Origin: Hygrophila difformis
Taxonomy: Eukaryota; Streptophyta; Magnoliopsida; Lamiales; Acanthaceae
Assembly (NCBI GenBank): GCA_030278955.1
Contig: JAOANR010000002.1
Coordinates: 8,173,982 to 8,237,981, forward strand
Direction: 5' to 3'
DNA length: 64,000 bases
This document shows, one piece after another, positions 56,101 to 64,000 of the stretch. The notes below the pieces were generated by a model, which searched no databases, had not been told where the DNA came from, and saw only the letters and a list, made by a program, of their open reading frames with translations. Within the stretch, counting starts at the first letter, position 1; every line of letters starts with the position of its first letter. The translations under genes and the position numbers were made by a program.

Positions 56101-56903
56101 ATTCAGAGAAAAATAAGAAAGGTGTTATTTCAGTGTATAATTGGTGTACTATTCGCATAATTATGTTGCTCTACCCTATACCACAGTTTACGTTTAACAG
56201 TACTAACTTACCACAACACCCACAGTGCACCCGTCAACATACACATTCCCTTCGTCTTTACAACGTCTCAAGGAATCGACAACAAATTCATACGCTGCAT
56301 CCCCCCAGCTGTACTCCCCGATCCTATGCAGTTTGTCCACGTAGTGGACAAGATAGTCGGGTATTGTCAGGGAGGATGTCGGAAATAGGAATGAACTAAA
56401 AACTACCAGAACAAACGCCCTTGCGAAATCGACATCACTGTCCGTCCCAGCCAACTCTTGCATCAGTGCTATAATCCGCGGTCTTCTCAGCTGTCCTGCA
56501 TCCGGACCGAAATACTTCTCCTTGAAGCTTGACCTTGGCTCGCAGTCGGGTTCACATACATACCCGTGTGTTGGAGCCCCAACACCACTGAAAATTCCCA
56601 AGCCTTGAAAGGCAAGTAAAATCCCTCCCCAAAAATAAATGCGCCCTTTACAGCATCAAAGCGTTCCACAAGGGCTTGGAGCCTAGTCTTGCTGTCGTAA
56701 GACCCTTCCACCTTTGCAAAATGGTAGAACGGGGTCTTCTTGATTGCTTTTTCCTGTTGCTCCGTCATTATCCCCTTCACGGAACTCATTGCATCGTGCA
56801 GTACGGTGAGGCTGCACCGGGGTGTTAATGTTGCTCCCCCTTCATCCACCCTGTTCGATACCTTTTTCTGTTTCACGGGAATTCCTTTCATTTTGGGCGC
56901 CAT
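53180..56903 (-). pseudogene. Ulp1-type (C48) cysteine protease gene of the Mutator-like element
   Basis: Multi-exon on the minus strand. ATG 56903 begins a basic N terminus and a domain with 'KTPFYHFAKVEGSYDSKTRL' and 'FYLPFKAWEFSVVLGL', the style found before Ulp1 in plant transposons (DUF1985-like, uncertain). A one-base shift near 56540 moves it to the frame ending at a GTAAGT donor (56209). Further exons: 'RFPRMAKPLALPVIPRFVRW' (from about 56085), an acidic linker, a Lys-rich exon (55215-55070), and 'DRDLEIREKYAGKRGYAERL' (about 55025-54840). Then comes the protease: His in 'FGFHWFIIVLDLA', Asn instead of Asp in 'VVIYNSM', Cys in 'TSLDCGVHVMWW'. The tail is a long Thr/Asp/Pro repeat. Stops near 55430 and 54705. 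Ulp1 proteases cleave SUMO precursors. Confidence 0.8.
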
Positions 56904-57933
56904 TCTGTGCAAACAATGACATTCACTAATCAACAATATTTCATGCTATACAATATACTAAACTCAATCAAGAATAATACTACACTCTGAGCCGTGATAC
57001 ACATAATCTCCCAAATACAGTGGTGTATTTTACTACACTCTGCCGTATCTCAGATACCATCCCAAAACTAACCCTATTCATTCATATTCACCAAATTCCG
57101 CAAAATCAAATGTAAAAGTGGTGTAGTTCATGAATTGGGGTGGTATCTCAGAAACCACCCCAACACAAGTGTATTGTTACGTGAACCGTGGTATCGCACA
57201 ACACAACAGATTTCATTCTTTTCCACCATGATTACACAAGCATGAAATGGTTTACCTTGCCCAAACCACAGCAAACGACATACCGAGAACTACACCCAAC
57301 AATTTCACACAAACAAATGAAATCGAAGCGTTGCCCACTCAAGATCGCAGACGTTTAAATCACAAATTTCATGTTTCTAAACAATCTCACAACCTGCTCT
57401 CTAGTCTCCGATCACATAACACTGTTCTACCCTAAACCCTAACTAAATCCCATTCTCCAATTACTCCAAATACTCCATAACATCCAACACCGCAAGCCAC
57501 GAAAATAAATTCAAATGTAAACACACATGGAAGTGAATCTAACGATTGCAAACATAAAATCGAACACGGAGCCCCAAATAACACAATTCGCGGAATCGGC
57601 ACTGCGGAAACTCACCTTCGCAAGTCCGTCTCCGAGCGTCAACACTGCTCTGTCCTCTCCTCCAACTTTGCTTCTTCACGCCAAGGTGAGCACTGATTTC
57701 TCCGCTCCAAACCGAGTTGCAACGCACGAAAATGGTTTGGGAAGTTAAATGGACGCCCGAGCTCCCTCTTCTCAGTTTTTGGTGGTTTCGCACGGTGGTT
57801 TTCTCATAGACGACGTGGGTGGGAGAAATTAACTCTCTGCAGCCGTTCTCCAATACCGAGAAGAGACATGACATAAAGTTAAAAAGACACTGCCACCCTT
57901 CATCATATTTTTCCATTACACTTAGGTTGAGGG

Positions 57934-57953
57934 GCATGCTGGTCTTTTTCCAA
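57934..57953 (-). repeat. Right terminal inverted repeat core of the Mutator-like element
   Basis: On the minus strand TTGGAAAAAGACCAGCATGC, continuing CCCTCAACCTAAGTG. Pairs with 51037-51056 on the plus strand with a few differences. Confidence 0.6.
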
Positions 57954-58084
57954 TTACCTATTTTGAAGGAAAAGCTAAATTGTTGGTTGGGTATCATAGG
58001 GGAAGTATAATAGTATAGGGGTACTGAACCCAGTGTATTTGTGCAATGGGGTATTAAACTGCACTTATCCGTATAATAAACTAG

Positions 58085-58998
58085 ACATTCCTATTGACTG
58101 TGATTAGATCCCTAAAAATGATATAAGGAAGTTCTTGCTAGCTATGTCTAGGCAATATGGTGCTCGGTTCCTGGCAGCCATTTGGACCATTTGGCTCGAG
58201 CGTAATGCAAGGGTGTTCAAAGGTAAATAGAAGACATGTTGGCATATCAAGAGGGAGATTTTCTGTGTGTCTTCGGATCTTGTTAATGCTCAACTTCCTA
58301 TTTTAAATTCTGCATGCCGTATGGTTAATTGGAAGGGACATGGTGCGACTGGTATTATTGTTCATGTTGATGGCAGTTCAATTGTTATAATCCAAAGAGA
58401 GCTGGGTTTGGCTTTGTTATCCGTAATGAAGAGGGACACTGGCGGGGGGGGGGGGGGGGGGGGGGGGGGGATGTGGCTTCCTTGGGTTCAATGGGGGAAC
58501 TCACAGCTCTGGCTAAGGGTCTGAATTTGCTCACTCGATGGGGACTTGTTCTCTCACCGTTTTCTCTGACTCCAAACAAGCTATTGACATGCTGGATTCT
58601 TTCTCTCTTTTCCATCCGATGGTAAGTCTTTTGCTTCATATTAAAGACTTGTGGAAGTCTTTTGATAATTGTCATATTTGCCACATTCTTCGGGACGGGA
58701 ATAGCGTGGCAGACGCCTTAGCTAAGCATGGCGCTTCGATCGAAGATTTCTACATGATTTGGACATTCCCTCCGAATTTTGTCCAAGGGAACATTGCGGT
58801 GAATGTGTCCGGCGTGTGATTCCCGCGGCTCTAATTGTGTTTGTTTATCTTTATTTTTGAACTCTTGTCCTTGGTTTTGTATTTCTCTTTTCCTGTTTGT
58901 TCTCTGGCTTCGGCTCTTAAAAAGAAAAACGAAAACTAGACATAAATTTAATAACAATAGAAAAGGTGCTATGCCAAAAAAAAAACAATAAAAAAGGA
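58085..58998 (+). pseudogene. L1-type LINE 3' end (zinc-finger RT tail and RNase H)
   Basis: Translation gives 'ARFLAAIWTIWLERNARVFK' near 58170, the hallmark zf-RVT end of plant LINE ORF2. An RNase H domain follows: 'IVHVDGS', 'FGFVIRNEEGHW' in a shifted frame, 'GELTALAKGLNLLTRWG', 'LTVFSDSKQAIDML', 'LRDGNSVADALAKHGAS', stop at 58817-58819. At least three frameshifts and a TAG near 58228. The 3' end is an A-rich tail (58975-58996). The 5' part, including the RT and endonuclease, is absent, as in typical 5'-truncated LINE copies. Confidence 0.88.
58444..58470. repeat. 27-base G homopolymer
   Basis: Uninterrupted G run inside the LINE RNase H region, just after the codons for 'EEGHW'. Coding constraint is gone. 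Length may be wrong in the assembly. Confidence 0.9.
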
Positions 58999-59027
58999 TG
59001 GCAGCGTGATACGTACTTAATAGTGAT

Positions 59028-59640
59028 TAGGGGTGGGAATAGGCCAGGCTACTCGACAGGGGCCTATGGCCTTGCCTACCAAAGGTCAGGCCAGGCCAGG
59101 CTTTTTTTTTATAAACAGACTAGGCCTAGGCTAATTTAAAAGCCTATTTAGCTAAATATGCATAGGTCAGGCTTAATTAAAAGCCTTTTAGGCCTACCAG
59201 GCCGGCCTATTTATCATATTATTAGTCTATTTATGTTTATTATATAGGAATATGTTATATTATTAGCATTATATTAAGTAAAAGTAATTATTAATTTGAT
59301 CTTATATAGATTTTTAAAATATTTATGAGTTTTTTCTCGTATATAAATAGTTCAACCCCGTATATAAATAGTTTTGGATGAAAACTTGTCCAATTGAACA
59401 AATTATGTCTTCGAACCTTATGATTACATCCGGATATATATTAAAAAAAATTAAACTTATTTCTAAGAATCAGGCTTTTAAAAGGCTTAAATGCTGGCCT
59501 ATTTAAATAAATAGGCCAGGCTTAGGCCTATAACATAGGCCTATCAAAGGTAATAGGCCAGGCTCGGGCCTATGAAAATCAACGTAGCCTCAGGCCGTAC
59601 AAGCCTATGCCTAGCCCGACCTAGCCTATTTCCGCCCCTA
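59028..59640. mobile_element. hAT-type MITE (613 bp)
   Basis: Terminal inverted repeats TAGGGGTGGGAATAGGCCAG (left) and, on the other strand at the right end, TAGGGGCGGAAATAGGCTAG. They are flanked by 8-bp duplications ATAGTGAT (59020-59027) and ATAGCGAT (59641-59648), one mismatch. Both the TAGGGG ends and the 8-bp duplication are hAT features. The arms are full of AGGCCT/TAGGCC words and can fold extensively. No ORF. Confidence 0.88.
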
Positions 59641-59648
59641 ATAGCGAT

Positions 59649-60156
59649 AAATAAATGAGAATAATGAAAAGTCAATAAAAGTAAATAGAGCGGTCAAAAT
59701 AAGTGGGCTTAGCTCGGTTCGGTTCAATTAGTTAATTTTTTTTTTTTAGTATTTACCGGGTATCCCAATGTTATATTAGATTAAAAACTAATCCTTAAGG
59801 ATTCGGTGTGCATTAAAAGGTTGCATTTTGCAAAGCAGAATTCTGCATATACAAAAGTTCAAATTCAAGATTTTTGCTTAAGTTGCCTAAACCTCATATC
59901 ATTCACGAGACTTGATTATTAGGCCAAGTCTCATCTTTTATTCTCATTTATTTTTAATAATTAATAATTTAAATTATGTATAAATAAAAATTATAAAAAA
60001 AATAGATATTTGAGAACTATTTAGTTAGACAAATACAATATCAACCTTAATTGTTTTTTTTCTTGTATACAATTGTAATAATAAGTTATATCAAAGTTGC
60101 ACGAAGAATAGTGTCAAACCACATTTAAATAAAATTGGGGAAAGAATATATCTATA
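59649..60156. other. AT-rich intergenic stretch
   Basis: About 500 bp with A/T tracts and no ORF, repeat boundary or RNA gene that I can recognise. It is the flank into which the next Tekay element inserted; CTATA at 60152-60156 is its candidate duplication. Confidence 0.6.
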
Positions 60157-62761
60157 TGTAACACCCCGGTTTTTTGTCACCCAGGTCGAGATGTCACCGC
60201 CACACCTCCCTAGCAAGACACGGTTTCTCCGAGCTCACTAAAGAGATGCAAGGCTATGGTTTTTCAGAATTTAAAACATTCAAACAGCCCATTTATATAT
60301 AATTTAAAAATAATGTCATTACAGTTGCAGCGGAAAATAATATCTACGTATATAATGCAACGGAATTTAAAAATAGGGCCAACATGGCCTAATCACGGGT
60401 TAAACAGGCCGTTCATGCAAGATCTAGTCTAAAACAGAATTTAATAATAAAGTGGTCCCCAACATTCCCATGAATGCATATGATGATGCATGTACTTCAG
60501 CTCTGAAAGAAACAAGGAAAAAATATGGTTTGGTCAGCAAAAACTTGCTGAGTAAGTTAACACAAACATGATTATGAGGTTTCAAAGCCTTTAATTAAAT
60601 TTAAAGAAAACATGTGCATAATATCCATGATTTAATTTTATCCATCTAAATATAATTTAATTGCATAATTTAAAAGACAAGGATTTCCATAAGATCATAA
60701 TTCAACAACATGATAAAATAATCGCAGGACATAATTCAAAGGCATAATTTAAATAGGGAAAACATTCAAGTATTTCAGGATTCCATTCTTCCACTTTTGT
60801 TCAATATGATCTAGTATAATTCGCTCTTGGGGAATCGAACCCGCAGGAAGACAGACAATCACCCTTGGGGAATCGAACCCGCAAGAACTCAAACACACCC
60901 TGGGAATCGAACCCGCAAGGTTTGATACGGACATCCTGGGGAATCGAACCCGCAGGAAAACATACACCCTGGGGAATCGAACCCGCAAGGCTTGACACAG
61001 ACATCCTGGGGAATCGAATCCGCAGGGACATAGACGCCCTTGAGGAATCGAACCCGCAAGGTCAAAACAAGTTTCACAAATTTTAACATATAATTTCACT
61101 AGTCGCTGGTTTGCTCCAAAAATATTTGAAAATTCATTTTAAGTCCGATCATTCTGAAAACTTACCGGTAACTCCGAAACACAGAGACGAACAAGTTTCA
61201 TTTTTTAAGTTTTTCAATCCGAGATACGGAAGTAGGTGAAAAACGTCAATCTTTAACAGGATATTAATCTGTCCGAAAATTTCAACACCAGTTTCAAGAT
61301 TTGAAGATCTACCATAGCAAACTAACTTCAAATTTGATGAAATTTTACAGGTTGATTTTTAAGATGATTAGCTACAACTTTCATTTAGAACTCAAAGCCC
61401 AATTCGCATCGGATCAGAGGTTAATCTTTAGCTCAAGTTCGAAACTAATTTCTGTCAAGGTTCTTTATTTCGGTACGAATGCAGATCGGATCGGCTCAGG
61501 CTCGGAGGTTCAAATCTCAACGAAAAATTCTAAAAACTTACAGTGATGTTCTAAACTCATAGATCTACAATTCTTATGTTCAATGCCAATCCTAGATCGG
61601 TCTAGATCTAAGGTAAAAATCACCAACAATTTCGAACTAAAATTCTGTTAAGAATTCCAAGATCCAGATTTAATGCTGTTCGGTTTTAGGTCGATTTCAG
61701 GTCACAAAACAACATGAAAAATTCCGAAATTTTTACAGAAGCTAGATCTAAGTCTTAGTAATGTTCTTTGTGTTCTAAGCTTTCTCGTTTGAATAGTTTT
61801 AAGGGTTCGGAAAATTCACGCACAAACGCTGCGCCGTAGGGTTTTTCATATAGACAGATTTTTAGTTTCTTGATTAGATCTTTACGTTAGATGTATTTTA
61901 ATTCGCCCAAAACCATAGTAAGGTTAACTTACTGATCTTTGGTCGTCTGGGATCGTCGATTCGGAGGCGTGGCTTCCAGTCCACCGGTTATCTCCTTAAT
62001 TCCGTCGGGTTCTTCGCTCTCGATCCGGATCGGGGTGTAGGATGGAAAAAGGATGAGGTTAGGATTCGTTTTCGAATCAAGAATGGAAAGAGGAATAGAT
62101 CGGATCTTACCAAGACGATAGAAGACCCCAAATTCGTCCAAGACAGTCCCTCCTCTCGGTGTTGTGCCTCCGACGACTCCGGAATTAGAGTTTTATGTGT
62201 AGAGAGATTTCGTAGGGTTTTGTAAAACGTTTTGGGCTGATTAGGATGGTTATTTATAGATGGAAAGGACCTAAAGGTCGTCCAAAGGCAGCCCTAGGAT
62301 GTCTTGAGTCGCAAGGTGTGCAACCGAAGTCGAAAAATCCGGATTCGGGCGAGTAAATCTCGCACGGGGCGTTTCTGCCAGTTGGCGCGGGCTTGGCGCG
62401 CCCCCAAGCCAACCATCGCGCGGCCAGCACGCCACTCACGCCTGGACTCCGGTCCGGGCGGGTCGTGCGATCCGTCGCGCTTTTCCTCATCTCTTTCGGA
62501 CTTCTATCCCTCTATGTTCTCGGATTCGGATTTCCGGGATATCTTTAGGCTCCTATTTCCTATCGTCATTTTATTCGAGTCTAAATTTACATGTGGACTC
62601 GAGTTATTGAGTCCATCGATGTTGGGTTCACGTGTGACCATTTATTTGATTAAATTGTCTTCGGCTTCCCGGGTTCTCGAAATCTTGATTCCTTTTTAAT
62701 TTAAATTCCCTTTCACATCTCTTATTATTCTTTATCTATTTATCATGTTTGTTTATTTATT

Positions 62762-62793
<32 letters not shown>

Positions 62794-62823
62794 TTTTATG
62801 TTGCATAATTCTCAGGTATTACA
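60157..62823 (-). repeat. Tekay 3' LTR (2,667 bp)
   Basis: TGTAACACCC...AGGTATTACA in plus reading, with the polypurine tract complement at its right. It is collinear with the solo LTR 11898-14394 (same subfamily) except for the internal minisatellite. (TTTA)n runs near 62755-62795. Open frames such as 62304-62699 recur at the same place in every copy but show no coding features. Confidence 0.95.
60826..61064 (-). repeat. Seven-copy minisatellite with pol III B-box-like core
   Basis: On the minus strand GCGGGTTCGATTCCCC recurs. GGAATCGAACC starts at 60831, 60869, 60903, 60940, 60973, 61010 (one change) and 61044. Spacings 38, 34, 37, 33, 37, 34 alternate, so the unit is a dimer of about 71 bp. 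Each core satisfies the B-box consensus GGTTCGANNCC. No A-box or cloverleaf accompanies them. Confidence 0.92.
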
Positions 62824-62841
62824 GTCTACCCTCCTTAAGAA
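62824..62841 (-). other. Polypurine tract of the gag-only Tekay element
   Basis: TTCTTAAGGAGGGTAGAC on the minus strand, next to the LTR start. Differs by one base from the tract at 2623-2640. Confidence 0.7.
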
Positions 62842-63178
62842 TCAACTTCGTCCTCGAAGTTGTGTTTCGGCTTTTCTCATGTAATCCTTTTATTTATTTT
62901 ATTATTTTGTGACTGAACTTAGAATTAAAACTTCTAAGCTTCCTACGTACCCTGTGAAGGGATCAAGCCATAACGTAGTTCAAAACAACTTGAATTTATT
63001 TATTTATTTTTTCGGAATACATATTGTCAAAAATAAATGTCTATCTTACGGGGTATTACATCATCTCCCCCTTAGGACTTCAGTTATGTCCCCATAACTG
63101 CCTACTTATTATTCTCAAAAGGTTCGGGTATCATTGCCTTCGACCTCCTTGAGTTGGCACAGCTTGGTCAACATCATT

Positions 63179-64000
63179 TCATCGTCCTACAGCTCTTCCT
63201 TGATCTCCTTGTTGAGGGTTTACCGAATCTAGCCTCTCCTCAATCATCTCCTCACGAACATTACATTCTCTAATTATGTGGTCTTCCCCACCACATCTAT
63301 AACAAGTCCCACGCCTTGGGCATTCGCGCACCAGATGGGCTTGGTGGTACTGCGGGCAGCAAGGTATGTCTGTACGACGTATGCCACTTCTCCCATTACT
63401 GGAATCTTTATTCTCGTTCCTATCTTGTCCATCGTTATTGCTCCTATTCTTCTTCCCAAATCCTTGCGAGTCCTTGCTCGACTCTCCATTTTCCTTACGC
63501 TTCAGTTGCTGGACTCGATCAATTGCTACAGCTTGATCGTAAACCGTCTGCAGGTTCGTGAATTGTCCTACTGCAAGTATCTCCGGGATACTAAGGTTCA
63601 GACCCATCTCGAATTTCTGAGCCTTTTCAGAGTCGGTTGGTACTATCCTCATAGCAAATCGTACCAATTCCTTAAACCGGGTGTAATACTCCTGCACCGT
63701 CCGTCCCTCTTGCTTCAGTGATAAAAACTCTTCGTACATTGCCGCCTTGGTGCTCATGGGGTAGAATCGGTCCCTTAGATCCTCCTTAAGTTTAGTCCAC
63801 GAATAAGCTTCTTCAGCTTCCTCTAAATTTCTCTGGAGGTTTTGCCACCACTCATCGGCTTCGCCTCCTAAGTAGTAGGTTGCTACTCGTGTCTTTGCCT
63901 CATCAGGACATTTGATAGCATCCAAGAGCTTATCAAATGTACGGATCCACCCCTCTAGTTTGGCGGGATCCTCCTGCCCATCATAGTGTGGTGGTTGATA
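63179..64000 (-). CDS. Tekay gag (partial, ends early)
   Basis: Open from the window edge on the minus strand: 'PHYDGQEDPAKLEGWIRTFD', 'ATYYLGGEADEWWQNLQRNL', 'YPMSTKAAMYEEFLSLKQEG', 'VQEYYTRFKELVRFAMRIVP', then a basic Ser/Asn linker with two zinc knuckles ('CPQYHQAHLVREC' lacking the second Cys of the finger, and 'CYRCGGEDHIIREC'). It ends at TGA 63179-63181 where the complete copy continues into protease. The frame has no internal stop over 273 codons, unlike the pol of the sister copy. It could supply particle protein if the upstream part is intact. The ATG at 63925 is internal, not the start. Confidence 0.92.
   Translation of the reverse strand, partial: YQPPHYDGQEDPAKLEGWIRTFDKLLDAIKCPDEAKTRVATYYLGGEADEWWQNLQRNLEEAEEAYSWTKLKEDLRDRFYPMSTKAAMYEEFLSLKQEGRTVQEYYTRFKELVRFAMRIVPTDSEKAQKFEMGLNLSIPEILAVGQFTNLQTVYDQAVAIDRVQQLKRKENGESSKDSQGFGKKNRSNNDGQDRNENKDSSNGRSGIRRTDIPCCPQYHQAHLVRECPRRGTCYRCGGEDHIIRECNVREEMIEERLDSVNPQQGDQGRAVGR

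Larger units (their letters stand above)
51033..58000. mobile_element. Mutator-like element with Ulp1 protease gene (approximate ends)
   Basis: Similar inverted sequences lie at the two sides: TTGGAAAAGACAAGAACGCC at 51037-51056 and, on the other strand, TTGGAAAAAGACCAGCATGC at 57953-57934. They match the GACCAAAATGCCC style of plant Mutator-like ends. Between them are a transposase N-terminal fragment and a convergent Ulp1-like gene. The left outer end is cut by the Tekay LTR at 51032. The right outer end was not fixed and may extend to about 58050. No DDE transposase core was found. Confidence 0.75.
60157..64000 (-). mobile_element. Tekay derivative with gag only (partial at window edge)
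   Basis: Minus strand: gag (64000-63179), about 340 bp of 3' UTR, polypurine tract (62841-62824) and 3' LTR (62823-60157). Sequence after the gag stop matches the start of the protease linker of the complete copy for about 45 bases. It then jumps to the last codons of pol near 63135. Protease, RT, RNase H, integrase and chromodomain are missing in one deletion. The rest continues beyond the window. Confidence 0.9.

Noticed and set aside
60826..61064. Tandem tRNA genes, because of repeated GGTTCGATTCC
   Set aside because: Only the B-box-like core recurs at 34-38 bp spacing; there is no A-box, no anticodon arm and no room for a tRNA.

Overview
The window is repeat-dense plant nuclear DNA, probably from a dicot. 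It is built almost entirely of nested transposable elements, and I see no confident single-copy host gene, rRNA or tRNA. The plant assignment rests on the element lineages: Ty3/gypsy Tekay-type chromovirus with a C-terminal chromodomain, Ty3/gypsy Athila with a tRNA-Asp primer site, Ty1/copia Tork- and SIRE-like elements, a Mutator-like element carrying an Ulp1 gene, a plant L1-type LINE tail and a hAT-type MITE. Two 500-N blocks (7009-7508, 48676-49175) are assembly gaps.

Layout. 1-1747: 3' end of a Tork-like copia element inserted in the 3' LTR of a minus-strand Tekay element (1748-7008). 7509-31426: a minus-strand Athila element whose accessory ORF is split by a Tekay solo LTR (11898-14394). 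31427-31964: remnant of an adjoining Athila copy. 31965-33849: SIRE-like copia fragment. 33850-48675: a second Athila element on the plus strand, head to head with the first. 49176-51032: a Tekay LTR about 98% identical to the one at 1748, plausibly the other end of the same element, so that most of the window would be one nest. 51033-about 58000: a Mutator-like element. 58085-58998: LINE 3' end. 59028-59640: hAT MITE. 60157-64000: a Tekay derivative that keeps gag but has lost pol.

The most unusual content lies in the two Athila elements. Downstream of gag-pol each has the same gene shell: an array of short palindromes, a TATA-like box, a pyrimidine-rich leader, a tiny first exon ending in phase 2 at a GT donor, a 1.1-1.5 kb intron ending in a hairpin plus the sequence AAATGTGAGGATGTTG, and an AG acceptor. 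The payload in exon 2 is unrelated between the two. One encodes an F-box protein and the other a large protein resembling the plant Transposase_32 family with a coiled-coil tail. The palindrome arrays occur at three homologous places in both elements (LTR U3, LTR middle, post-pol). Their sequence is uniform within an element but entirely different between the two (AATTCGGTCTAGACCGAATT type versus TTTGTCGCGG/CCGCGACAAA type). The hairpin sequence also recurs just after pol and at the 3' LTR boundary. I read this as a modular accessory-gene cassette with its own promoter and an exchangeable payload. The structure is visible in the sequence; the function is inference.

All polyproteins except the short edge fragments carry nonsense codons or frameshifts, so none of these elements looks autonomous now.
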